Assembly: GCA_947458415.1 (NCBI GenBank)
Contig: CANGZG010000022.1
Coordinates: forward strand, 1 to 20,498
DNA: 20,498 nucleotides
Origin: Comamonadaceae bacterium
GTDB taxonomy: Bacteria; Pseudomonadota; Gammaproteobacteria; Burkholderiales; Burkholderiaceae_C
Direction: 5' to 3'
Shown: piece after piece, positions 1 through 7,208 of the stretch
Position numbering within the stretch: position 1 is the stretch's first letter
How the letters are laid out: each line of letters opens with the position of its first letter
The notes under the pieces: model-generated
The model's database searches: none
Told to the model about the DNA's origin: nothing
The model's input: only the letters and a program-made list of their open reading frames with translations
Made by a program: the position numbers and the translations under genes

Positions 1-2
1 CT

Positions 3-455
3 GCAGAATTACTAGGAGCCGACTATTTCGATGGAACAGATGTTATTCCAAGAGAAATGGACATCACCCCCGGCATGCGCATGGCGGGCATTCCCCTCCA
101 TAAACTCAAAATGCATCTTGATTGGTCTGCCACCGAAAAATGGAAACTGGGTGTGTCAATGCTTGCCAACTCCAGCATAGTGACGCAAGGCAACGAGGAT
201 GGAAACATCACAACAGATGTTGGCGGAAATGCCAAAGTCAAAGGCTATGCCATATTCAATCTGAAAACCTCTTACGCGATTCAAAAAGGGTTTGAGGTAT
301 TTGGAAAAATCGATAACGTATTCAACAGACGCTATGAAACTTACGCCATGTTGGCTGCCGACAACTTGTACGACGACAATGACCAAACCCTGTCCAAATT
401 CGTCGCCCCAGGCGCAACTCGGACTTACATGGCAGGTTTACGGTTGAAATTCTGA
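3..455 (+). CDS. TonB-dependent receptor, C-terminal part (5' end outside window)
   Basis: This reading frame is open from the first full codon to the stop at 455, so only the C-terminal 150 or so residues of an outer-membrane receptor are visible. The order of features fits the last beta strands of a TonB-dependent receptor: a GMRMAGIPLHKLKMHLDW stretch, alternating hydrophobic strands, then FEVFGKIDNVFNRRYETYA, the typical 'DN(L/V)F(N/D)RRY' segment before the last strand. The protein ends in a terminal Phe (LRLKF), the usual signal for outer-membrane barrel assembly. Receptors of this kind import iron chelates, cobalamin or other large ligands using TonB energy. The ligand cannot be told from this fragment. 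A hairpin terminator follows directly. Confidence 0.88.
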   Translation, partial: AELLGADYFDGTDVIPREMDITPGMRMAGIPLHKLKMHLDWSATEKWKLGVSMLANSSIVTQGNEDGNITTDVGGNAKVKGYAIFNLKTSYAIQKGFEVFGKIDNVFNRRYETYAMLAADNLYDDNDQTLSKFVAPGATRTYMAGLRLKF

Positions 456-484
456 CCTGCTGAACACCTTCACACCCAGCCCCC

Positions 485-514
485 AAACCTGCCCCTAGAA
501 AGGCAGGTTTTTTT
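485..514 (+). terminator. Rho-independent terminator of the TonB receptor gene
   Basis: A 9-bp perfect stem, AAACCTGCC (485-493) with GGCAGGTTT (502-510), encloses an 8-nt loop and runs into a seven-T tract ending at 514. It lies 30 bp past the receptor stop and abuts the stop codon of the convergent response regulator gene. The other strand has only a short T run, so it mainly serves the plus-strand gene. Confidence 0.88.
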
Positions 515-1155
515 CAGAAACCGCCACCTGAAATCACGCCATGGCGTTGCGCCAAATGCACCATGGCGGCCAAAGTGTGCACTTCCAATTTTTCTTTGAT
601 TTGGGTTTGGTGGTTAGACACGGTTTTTTGACTCAAATGCATCATGTCTGCACAATCGGTGACGCTGTGACCCAGTGTCAATAAACGCAATATTTCATAC
701 TCGCGCGGGGTAAGGCTCGCCACACGCTTGACTTCATCATTCAAGTTTTGCGTTCCTGAATGTTGGGATGCTGATTCGCTGTTGAATGGCCTGCCAGCAT
801 GCACCTCGTGTACGGCGAGCACCAAGGCATCGGGCTGTGCATTTTTGGACACAAACCCACTGGCCCCGCTTTGAAACACCCTTTCGATCAAGGGAGGCGA
901 GTCGTACATGCTGCAGACCAGCAACCGCGCCATGGGATAGCGAACCCGGATTTTTTGTACCAAACCCAATCCACCCACCCCTGGCATCGACACATCGGTG
1001 ATGGTGACATCGGGCGAGTGCAATGCAAACGCCTGATACGCTTCATCCGCATTGCCTGCCTCAGCCACCACGTCTATGCCCTCGTCTTGTGTCAACAAAC
1101 GCGCATAACCTGCCCGCACCACAGGGTGATCGTCTACCAACAGCACCCGGATCAT
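514..1155 (-). CDS. Response regulator, NarL/FixJ family (REC + LuxR-type HTH)
   Basis: Two-domain transcription factor of 213 residues. The receiver domain (about 1-120) has the acidic pair D8/D9 in LLVDDHPVVRAG, the phospho-acceptor D54 in TITDVSMPGVGG and the conserved Lys in GFVSKNA. A LuxR-type helix-turn-helix follows (about 147-205) with LTPREYEILRLL and LSQKTVSNHQTQIKEKL. I start it at the ATG at 1155 (MIRVLLVDD), not at a longer frame, because its ATGA overlaps the TGA stop of the kinase gene upstream by 4 nt, a classic sign of translational coupling. The partner is therefore the adjacent histidine kinase. The regulon is unknown; the operon-mate acyl-CoA synthetase and the nearby TonB receptor are candidates. 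Confidence 0.93.
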   Translation of the reverse strand: MIRVLLVDDHPVVRAGYARLLTQDEGIDVVAEAGNADEAYQAFALHSPDVTITDVSMPGVGGLGLVQKIRVRYPMARLLVCSMYDSPPLIERVFQSGASGFVSKNAQPDALVLAVHEVHAGRPFNSESASQHSGTQNLNDEVKRVASLTPREYEILRLLTLGHSVTDCADMMHLSQKTVSNHQTQIKEKLEVHTLAAMVHLAQRHGVISGGGF

Positions 1156-2066
1156 GCCCACTCCAACGGCAACTTGATGCGTATGTGCACACCTTTGCCC
1201 TCTTGCGATTGCCAATTGAATTCACCCTTCAAACTGGCCACCCGCTCTTGCATGCCTAACAAACCAAAGCCATGCTGAAACGCATCGCTGTGGCGCGTCC
1301 CTTTGCCGTTGTCTTGGATGGACAGCAAGAGTTCACGCGTATCTGATACCCAAAGCTTCACATCGGCCTCGGTGGCTTGGGCATGGCGGGCCACATTGGT
1401 CAAAGCCTCTTGCACCAGGCGGTACACGGTCACAGACAAATAATCGGACAAAGGTTCTGGCAGGGTGTGAATGTCACATGGACAGCGCACACCTGTGCTG
1501 GCTTGCCATTGCTGACACAAGGCAGACAAAGCATCTGCCAGACCCATGCTGTCGAGCACCATCGGTCGCAGTTGCAACAACATGTGGCGCGTGATCTCAG
1601 ACAACTGTTGGGCAGACTGGGCAATGCGCTGGGCAGATTGGCCAACGCCTGCAGGGTCCATTTTCCCCATGCCGATCACAGCCGCTTCGGTGCGAATCGC
1701 TGTGCAAGTTTGGCCCATTTCGTCATGCAACTCACGCGCGAGTGCACGCCGCTCATCCTCTTGTGCGGTGAACAGCCTTTGCGCCAAATCGCTGTTGTGA
1801 CGAAGCAGTTCCTGCACGCGCTGCTCAGAGCGGATGCGCTCTTGCAATTCCACATTGGCCTCCACGCTGCGACGCCATGAATACCAAGCCAAACCAATAG
1901 ACAGAACCAAAAATGAAAAGGGCCATTCGTCTAACTCAATGCTTTCATAGACATGGCTGTATTCAAAAATATGCTCGGACAACTCCCATTGGGACGCCAC
2001 GAACCCAAAGATGACCGTGAGCACCAACACCGAAACCATGTCTGTGAGAGGTTTGTGTAACTTCAT
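1152..2066 (-). CDS. Membrane sensor histidine kinase, HisKA_3 (NarX/DegS-like) type
   Basis: Sensor kinase of 304 residues. Two predicted membrane helices (about 10-27 and 48-64) enclose only about 20 residues, so there is hardly any periplasmic sensor domain; the signal may be sensed in the membrane or through a partner. A short coiled-coil linker (65-105) leads to the HisKA_3 dimerisation helix with phospho-acceptor H114 in ARELHDEMGQ. The HATPase domain has an N box (LVQEALTNVARHA) and G boxes (DNGKG, HGFGLLGMQERV). The start codon follows the stop of the acyl-CoA synthetase gene directly (TGAATG), and the stop overlaps the response regulator start. The three genes should be one transcript. 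Confidence 0.92.
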   Translation of the reverse strand: MKLHKPLTDMVSVLVLTVIFGFVASQWELSEHIFEYSHVYESIELDEWPFSFLVLSIGLAWYSWRRSVEANVELQERIRSEQRVQELLRHNSDLAQRLFTAQEDERRALARELHDEMGQTCTAIRTEAAVIGMGKMDPAGVGQSAQRIAQSAQQLSEITRHMLLQLRPMVLDSMGLADALSALCQQWQASTGVRCPCDIHTLPEPLSDYLSVTVYRLVQEALTNVARHAQATEADVKLWVSDTRELLLSIQDNGKGTRHSDAFQHGFGLLGMQERVASLKGEFNWQSQEGKGVHIRIKLPLEWA

Positions 2067-3650
2067 TCAGCTAACCGTTGTTGCGTTACCTGCCATTCTA
2101 TGTGCCTGCAGCGCAAAATGTTCTTTCAACTGGCGATGAACAATCTTGCCTGTGGCGGTTCGCGGCATGTCGGCCGCCGCCAAGAACCGGATGACCCGGG
2201 GTTGCTTATAGCCCGCCAGTTGGTGTTTGCACCACTGCTTGAGTTCGTCTTCTTGGCAATGGGCATGGGCTTTGAGCACCACCACGGCCTGCACGGTTTC
2301 GCCCCATTTTTCGTGCGGCATGCCGATCACAGCCACTTCTTGTACCGCTGGGTGTGCGGCCAACACGGCTTCAACCTCCGAAGGATAAATGTTTTCTCCG
2401 CCGCTGATGATCATGTTGCTTTTGCGGTCCATCAACCAAATGAACCCGTCTTCATCGCGACGCGCCATGTCACCGACCGAGCACCAAGCGCCGGCGTAAG
2501 CCTGTTGTGTTTTTTCAGGCGCGTTCCAATAGCCTTCGAAGGCGTATGGCGTGCATGAATACAACTCGCCCACTTCGCCGTCTGGGACTTCTTGTCGTTG
2601 TTCATTCATGATTTTGATCGGGCCACTGCCGGCCCATTCACGCCCCACCGAGCCGAGTTTGGTGAGCTGTTCTTGCGGTCGCAAGATCGTCACCCAGCCT
2701 GCTTCGGTGGACCCATAGAGCTCGTACAACTGTCCATTCGGGAACAGTGTTTGGATGTCGCGCTTGAGGCTTTCATTGGCCGGCGCAGATGAAATCAACA
2801 ACCTGGCCACACTGCCAGTGGCGAATTGACGGCTGGTGTCCGCCGACAACGCCAACATCATGATGTAGTGGGTCGGCACCAGCGAAGTGAAGGTGATGCC
2901 TTCTTGGCTGAGCCATTGCATGACGCGCACTGGGTCGAAACTCACGCTGTCATCAACCACAATGCACGCGCCCAAATGCATGAACGTGTTGGCAAAGTAC
3001 AGCGAATTGGCGTGGCACAAGGGCATGACCAACAGGGCTTTGTCTTCTTTGGTGAAACCCATTTCCATCGCCGTGGCATAGGCGATCAAGGTGCTGGCCT
3101 CGTGGCTGCGTATCGCGCCTTTGGGTTTGCCTGTGGTGCCCGAGGTGTACATCAATGCGCACGTGTCATTGGGTTGCACGGTCGGCCACTGCGTGGGTAT
3201 TGTTGCGTGAGCCATCAAGGCTTCATAGTCCAGCCAACCACTCAGCGTTTCCCCGCCCAACTGCACACAGGCTTTCAGGCCCAACGTTGGCCACACCGCT
3301 TGCACTTTGTCTTGCAACAACGAGGTGCAAATCAATGCGACTGCTTGCGCATCGCCCAAGATGTAACCAATTTCATGGCCCACGAGCCGAAAGTTGATCG
3401 GCAAAGCCACCAAGCCGGCGCGGGCCAAAGCCACATAAATTTCCAACCATTCGACGCAGTTGTGGGCCAGCACGCCCACCCGGTCACCGGCGGACACACC
3501 TTGCGCGAGCAATCCCGCGGCCAACTGGTCAGCGCGGTGGTTCCACTGGGCAAATGTCAAACGGCGGCGCGAATCCATGGCGCCGATGTCGTTCGGTCGC
3601 AGGCGAGCATGCGTGCGAACCATGTCTGAGATGTTGAAAAGCTGTTTCAC
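2067..3650 (-). CDS. AMP-forming acyl-CoA synthetase (ANL superfamily)
   Basis: An enzyme of 527 residues that activates a carboxylic acid with ATP to an acyl-adenylate and then forms the CoA thioester. It has the P-loop-like MYTSGTTGKPKGA, the LYELYGSTE adenine motif, the VGDMARRDEDGF and DRKSNMIISGGENIYPSEVE hinge region, and the C-terminal catalytic Lys (near 502) in PRTATGKIVHR. The frame stays open much further upstream, but that part is the antisense of the divergent gene. I chose the GTG at 3650 (then KQLFNISDMVRTHA), which suits the family N-terminus and has GGA about 10 nt upstream; an ATG at 3623 is the alternative. The acyl substrate is not evident. It is divergent from a ThDP-dependent lyase-like gene and co-transcribed with a two-component system. 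Confidence 0.9.
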   Translation of the reverse strand: MKQLFNISDMVRTHARLRPNDIGAMDSRRRLTFAQWNHRADQLAAGLLAQGVSAGDRVGVLAHNCVEWLEIYVALARAGLVALPINFRLVGHEIGYILGDAQAVALICTSLLQDKVQAVWPTLGLKACVQLGGETLSGWLDYEALMAHATIPTQWPTVQPNDTCALMYTSGTTGKPKGAIRSHEASTLIAYATAMEMGFTKEDKALLVMPLCHANSLYFANTFMHLGACIVVDDSVSFDPVRVMQWLSQEGITFTSLVPTHYIMMLALSADTSRQFATGSVARLLISSAPANESLKRDIQTLFPNGQLYELYGSTEAGWVTILRPQEQLTKLGSVGREWAGSGPIKIMNEQRQEVPDGEVGELYSCTPYAFEGYWNAPEKTQQAYAGAWCSVGDMARRDEDGFIWLMDRKSNMIISGGENIYPSEVEAVLAAHPAVQEVAVIGMPHEKWGETVQAVVVLKAHAHCQEDELKQWCKHQLAGYKQPRVIRFLAAADMPRTATGKIVHRQLKEHFALQAHRMAGNATTVS

Positions 3651-3706
3651 GTCAAGGTTTTCCAAGGTTTGGGCTGAAAAAATTGTCAGAACCGGATTGA
3701 AATACA

Positions 3707-3726
3707 GTATTCTGAATTCAGAATAC
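3707..3726. promoter_or_regulatory. Perfect 20-bp palindrome, likely operator of the divergent pair
   Basis: GTATTCTGAATTCAGAATAC is a perfect inverted repeat centred at 3716/3717. It lies in the 189-bp gap between the acyl-CoA synthetase (start 3650) and the ThDP enzyme (start 3840). A partial extra half-site (GTATATTCT) follows at 3732-3740 and also looks like a -10 region. Short A/T-rich palindromes are typical binding sites for FadR/FCD-type GntR regulators, and such a regulator is encoded two genes along (5584-6267), so it is the likely ligand. No terminator-like T tract follows, which argues against an RNA hairpin role. Confidence 0.7.
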
Positions 3727-3839
3727 ACTAAGTATATTCTCTGGTTTCCCGGAAAACATGCCGGGCGAACTTGGTTGCCGCCCTTGGCCTGAGGGCCTTT
3801 CACCCTGTCCAACATCCATTTTTTGCAAAGAAACACGCC

Positions 3840-5594
3840 ATGCATGCCCAAGCTGACCCTGCCGACCACGGTTCTGTGGCCACCGTCATCGCCCGTTTTT
3901 TGAAGTCCCAAGGGGTACAGCGGGTCTATGGTTTGTGTGGCGGTCACATCATGCCGATTTGGATGGCGCTGGATGCACAAGGCATTCGCATCATCGATGT
4001 CAGGGACGAACGCGCAGCCGTTTACATGGCGCATGCCGACGCTGATTTGACGGGCACGCTTGGCGTGGCGCTGGTGACCGCCGGTCCCGGTGTGACCAAT
4101 GCCATGACCGGCATCGCCAATGCGCATGTATCGCGCGCGCCTGTGCTGGTGATTTCCGGTACGCCACCGATGGCGCAAGAGCACCGTGGCGCTTTGCAAG
4201 ACATGGCGCATACCGAGTTGGTGGCGTCCATCACGCGCATGGCCAGAACCGTGCGCCACCCCGCCTTGGCATTGGCCACCTTGAACGAAGCCACCAGCCG
4301 CGCGTTTGGACACGGCAACGAACCGGGGCCGGTTTACTTGGACTTTCCGGTCGATGTCTTGCGCAGCAACCCGCCCGCGTCGGTCTTGCTGGCAGAACAT
4401 TTCAAACACATCACAGCGCCAGTGACATTGCCAGGTCAAGCCGATGTCGAGGCTGCCGTGGCATTGCTGTGGCAAGCCAAACGTCCGCTGGTGATCACGG
4501 GTCGCGGCGCGAAAGGTGCGTCAGCGCCGTTGCAACAGTTGCTGAGCATGACGGGTGCGGCCTATTTGGACACGGGTGAAAGCCGGGGCTTGGTTCCACC
4601 CGACCACCCCAGCGTGGTCGCTGCCATGCGCGGCAACGTCATGGGGCAGGCCGATGTGGTGGTGACGATCGGTCGCAAACTCGATTTCCAACTCGCCTAT
4701 GGATCACCTGCCGTGTTCGGTCAAGCGCGCTTTCTGCGCATCGCCGACAACAGCGCCGAGCTGCGCGACAACCGCCGGGGTGAAGTGGAATTGCTCGCCA
4801 GCGTGGCGCCCACCTTGCAAGCGATTTGCGATGCCGCTGCACAACGCAAACCGCAAACCGATAGCGCGTGGCTTGCGGGCTTGCGCCAACAACATTTGGC
4901 CAGGGCCGACAAATTGAAGCTCAGCATGCAGCAAGCACCGAATGGCTCGGACGGTTTGATGCACCCGAACAAAGTGTTGGCTGCGGTGCAAGACGTGTTG
5001 CCGCCACATGCCGTGGTTGTCGCCGATGGGGGAGATTTTTTAAGCTTTGCCCGCGTCGGTTTGCAATCTGACGGCTACCTTGACCCCGGCCCGCTGGGAT
5101 GCATTGGTGTGGGCACGCCGTTTGGTGTGGCCGCCAGTTTGGCTTGTCCTGACCGTCCGGTGGTGGTGGTCACTGGCGACGGTGCATTCGGTTTCAATGC
5201 CATGGAAATCGACACCGCTGTCAGACACAAAGCGCCCGTGTTGGTCATTGTGGCCAACAATGGTTCGTGGGCGATTGAGGTCAGAGACCAGCAACAAAAC
5301 CACGGCAAGGTCGTTGGCACCCGATTGCAATTTGCCGACCACGCGGCCATGGCGCGCGCCTTTGGCATGCATGCACAACGGGTTGAAAAAGCCGAGGACT
5401 TGCCAGCCGCATTGGCACTGGCCATGCAAAACCGCCCTGCGCTGCTCGATGTGCTGGTGACGCCTGAGGCAGAATCCTCGGACGCCAAGTCAGGGCTGGC
5501 ATGGGTGCCAGACCTGCAAGCTTTGGCCGCGTGGGATGACCAGGAACGCAAATGGCGACACATGGACGGAGCCCATCCACCTGATGGCAGGTAA
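3840..5594 (+). CDS. Thiamine diphosphate-dependent enzyme, acetolactate synthase / 2-hydroxyacyl-CoA lyase-like
   Basis: Protein of 584 residues with the three-domain layout of the acetolactate synthase family. The N-terminal PYR domain carries the cofactor-activating Glu (E57 in VRDERAAVYMA) and the VTAGPGVTNAMTGIANA loop. A central domain follows, then a PP domain with the ThDP/Mg motif GDGAFGFNAME (about 446) ending at NN (about 476). GGHIMPIW, RGALQDM and YLDFPVDVL recall, from memory, the ILVBL/HACL2 branch more than biosynthetic IlvB. With an acyl-CoA synthetase divergent from it and no IlvN-type small subunit gene alongside, acyl-CoA-linked C-C cleavage or ligation is more likely than valine synthesis. 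The ATG at 3840 is chosen although its Shine-Dalgarno is weak; the longer frame to 3771 has no family-like N-terminus. Confidence 0.85.
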   Translation: MHAQADPADHGSVATVIARFLKSQGVQRVYGLCGGHIMPIWMALDAQGIRIIDVRDERAAVYMAHADADLTGTLGVALVTAGPGVTNAMTGIANAHVSRAPVLVISGTPPMAQEHRGALQDMAHTELVASITRMARTVRHPALALATLNEATSRAFGHGNEPGPVYLDFPVDVLRSNPPASVLLAEHFKHITAPVTLPGQADVEAAVALLWQAKRPLVITGRGAKGASAPLQQLLSMTGAAYLDTGESRGLVPPDHPSVVAAMRGNVMGQADVVVTIGRKLDFQLAYGSPAVFGQARFLRIADNSAELRDNRRGEVELLASVAPTLQAICDAAAQRKPQTDSAWLAGLRQQHLARADKLKLSMQQAPNGSDGLMHPNKVLAAVQDVLPPHAVVVADGGDFLSFARVGLQSDGYLDPGPLGCIGVGTPFGVAASLACPDRPVVVVTGDGAFGFNAMEIDTAVRHKAPVLVIVANNGSWAIEVRDQQQNHGKVVGTRLQFADHAAMARAFGMHAQRVEKAEDLPAALALAMQNRPALLDVLVTPEAESSDAKSGLAWVPDLQALAAWDDQERKWRHMDGAHPPDGR

Positions 5595-6267
5595 AATACA
5601 AAGCGACAAAATGAAAATCATTGCGGTACAACCCAATTTGGTTGAGCAAGTTCACGAAGCCATTCTGGTTGAAATTTCATCGGGCAAATTGACCCCTGGT
5701 ACCCGCATCATTCAAGAGCAAATCGCGACGGAATTGGGCGTCTCACGACAACCTGTGCAACAAGCCTTGCTGTTGTTGCGCAACCAAGGTTTGTTGCGCG
5801 ATGCACCGGGACGCGGTTTGATCGTGGCGCCGCTGGACCCGGACTACATTCGGCAGATGTATGAAATCCGCGCCGTACTGGAAGGCTTGGCATTTCGCAA
5901 AGCCGCTGAAAACAACTCACACATCGCACGCAGCCAAGGCATGGCCTTGATTGAAAAAGGCAGGAAAGCGGTTCAAAAAGGCGCGGTCTCTGACTTGATC
6001 AGCACCGACATGGCATTTCACCATTTTGTGTATGGCTTGTCTGACAACCTGTTGATCGCACCGACGATGGACACACACTGGACCTATACCCAACGCGTGA
6101 TGGGTGAAGTGTTGATGATGGATGAAAAGCCCAGAGACATCTGGCATCAGCACGAAGAGTTACTGCAAATCATCATCGATGGTGATGGCGATGCGGCAGA
6201 AGCCAAAGCCAGACAACACATCACTGAGGCCGCCAGCTTCATCATTTCGCGCATCAGTTCAACTTGA
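5584..6267 (+). CDS. GntR-family transcriptional regulator, FCD subfamily
   Basis: Regulator of about 227 residues. The N-terminal winged helix (about 15-80) has the typical GntR pattern, with GKLTPGTRIIQEQIATELGV and SRQPVQQALLLLRNQGLL. The all-helical FCD ligand domain (about 90-225) holds likely metal or ligand residues in DMAFHHFVY, WHQHEELL and ARQHITEAA. Two starts are possible: the ATG at 5584, which overlaps the upstream stop by 11 nt and has GGAG 12 nt before it, or the ATG at 5611 (MKIIAVQPNLVEQV). The overlap suggests co-transcription with the ThDP enzyme. FCD regulators usually sense carboxylic acids, and the 20-bp palindrome in the divergent promoter is the obvious target. Confidence 0.9.
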   Translation: MAGKIQSDKMKIIAVQPNLVEQVHEAILVEISSGKLTPGTRIIQEQIATELGVSRQPVQQALLLLRNQGLLRDAPGRGLIVAPLDPDYIRQMYEIRAVLEGLAFRKAAENNSHIARSQGMALIEKGRKAVQKGAVSDLISTDMAFHHFVYGLSDNLLIAPTMDTHWTYTQRVMGEVLMMDEKPRDIWHQHEELLQIIIDGDGDAAEAKARQHITEAASFIISRISST

Positions 6268-6275
6268 TGCGCGGC

Positions 6276-7067
6276 TCACCAATGGTTGCGCAGTTCGCGC
6301 AATTTGGTGAACACCGTTTCTTCATCGATGTCAGCCGGCAAGTCTGGGAAATCCACCCGCAATTGCGCTTTCACAGTGGTTTGATCCAGCCTGAAGAACG
6401 TGTTGATCTCGCGCTCGGTTTGCAAAGTGGTGACATGCGCTTGGTTGATATCTTGACCGGTGACTTGCTGCAATAAATCGCAGGCAGCTTGGTTGTCAGG
6501 TTCACGGTTGAGCGTGAATCGCAAATTGTTTTCAATGTAATCGTGTCCAGGATAAATGCGGGTGTTGGCAGGCAAGCGGTTCAACTGCTCGCTGAAGGTC
6601 CGGTACAAGGCCTGCACATTGCCACCGTTGTGGCAATTGCCTGCGCCAGCATTGAACAAGGTGTCGCCCGAAAACAAAGCGGGTTGGTCGGTATGCGCCA
6701 CCAAACACACATGGCACAAGGTGTGACCCGGTGTGTCCAGCGTTTCGAGCTCAACGGTTTTTCCCACCTTGATCACATCACCCGCGATCAACCCGCGAAA
6801 CATGCCGGGGATGGCATGCGCGGCCTTGGCATGGGCCAACACTTTGGCACCGGTGGCCTCCACGATGGCTTGGTTACCCCCAATGTGATCAAAGTGTTCA
6901 TGTGTGTTCAAAATTTGGGTGATCTCCCAGCCATGCGCTTTGGCGGTTTGCAAGCACTGTTCACTGTCGAGTGGATCGATGGCCAATGCCTCGCCAGTTT
7001 GCGAACACGCCACCAGGTAATTGAAATTGCGGTAGGGATTGGCAGTCCAAATTTGTTTAACGATCAT
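6276..7067 (-). CDS. gloB: Hydroxyacylglutathione hydrolase (glyoxalase II)-like metallo-hydrolase
   Basis: Metallo-beta-lactamase-fold hydrolase of 263 residues. Metal ligands are all visible: H56, H58, D60 and H61 in THEHFDHIGG, H115 in DTPGHTLCH, D135 in FSGDTLF and H175 in YPGHDY. Overall length and the C-terminal extension after the last ligand fit glyoxalase II, which hydrolyses S-lactoylglutathione to lactate and glutathione in methylglyoxal detoxification. The NAGAGNCHNGG segment, where E. coli GloB has GGCGR, sets it somewhat apart, so a related thioester could be the substrate. It is convergent with the GntR gene (8-nt gap, no terminator seen) and divergent from the plcP-like gene. 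Confidence 0.85.
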   Translation of the reverse strand: MIVKQIWTANPYRNFNYLVACSQTGEALAIDPLDSEQCLQTAKAHGWEITQILNTHEHFDHIGGNQAIVEATGAKVLAHAKAAHAIPGMFRGLIAGDVIKVGKTVELETLDTPGHTLCHVCLVAHTDQPALFSGDTLFNAGAGNCHNGGNVQALYRTFSEQLNRLPANTRIYPGHDYIENNLRFTLNREPDNQAACDLLQQVTGQDINQAHVTTLQTEREINTFFRLDQTTVKAQLRVDFPDLPADIDEETVFTKLRELRNHW

Positions 7068-7112
7068 GGCGGTTGGTCGGTGTGTTGAATGACGTGGGCA
7101 ATGCTATCGCCA

Positions 7113-7146
7113 ATTTCATCATTTGGTCACATGACGAATTTATGCT
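7113..7146 (+). promoter_or_regulatory. Putative Pho box plus -10 upstream of plcP-like gene
   Basis: Two direct 7-mers with a 4-bp spacer, ATTTCAT CATT TGGTCAC (7113-7130), match the E. coli Pho-box pattern CTGTCAT N4 CTGTCAC at 10 of 14 positions. A -10-like TATGCT (7141-7146, 4 of 6) follows after exactly 10 bp, the same spacing as in the E. coli phoA promoter. Transcription would then start near 7153, leaving a leader of about 55 nt with AGGA just before the ATG at 7209. The match was counted by hand. Confidence 0.6.
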
Positions 7147-7208
7147 TGATGTATAGCAAGTATGTGAACCCTTCATTTTGCTTTGCATCCACCATCAACA
7201 GGAAATGT

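Noticed and set aside
2826..3629. Plus-strand frame of 267 codons opposite the acyl-CoA synthetase
   Set aside because: Shadow of a well-supported gene; the translation is His/Gln/Arg-rich and has no recognisable motif.
3651..4475. N-terminal extension of the acyl-CoA synthetase frame, giving an 802-residue protein
   Set aside because: It is antisense to the ThDP enzyme, has no family-like sequence and would cross the divergent promoter and palindrome.
3840..5594. Calling the ThDP enzyme the biosynthetic acetolactate synthase IlvB
   Set aside because: There is no ilvN or ilvC nearby, and an acyl-CoA synthetase with a GntR repressor suggests a catabolic acyl-CoA role.
6268..6275. Terminator between the GntR gene and gloB
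   Set aside because: The gap is only 8 bp and I found no stem with a T tract on either strand around it.
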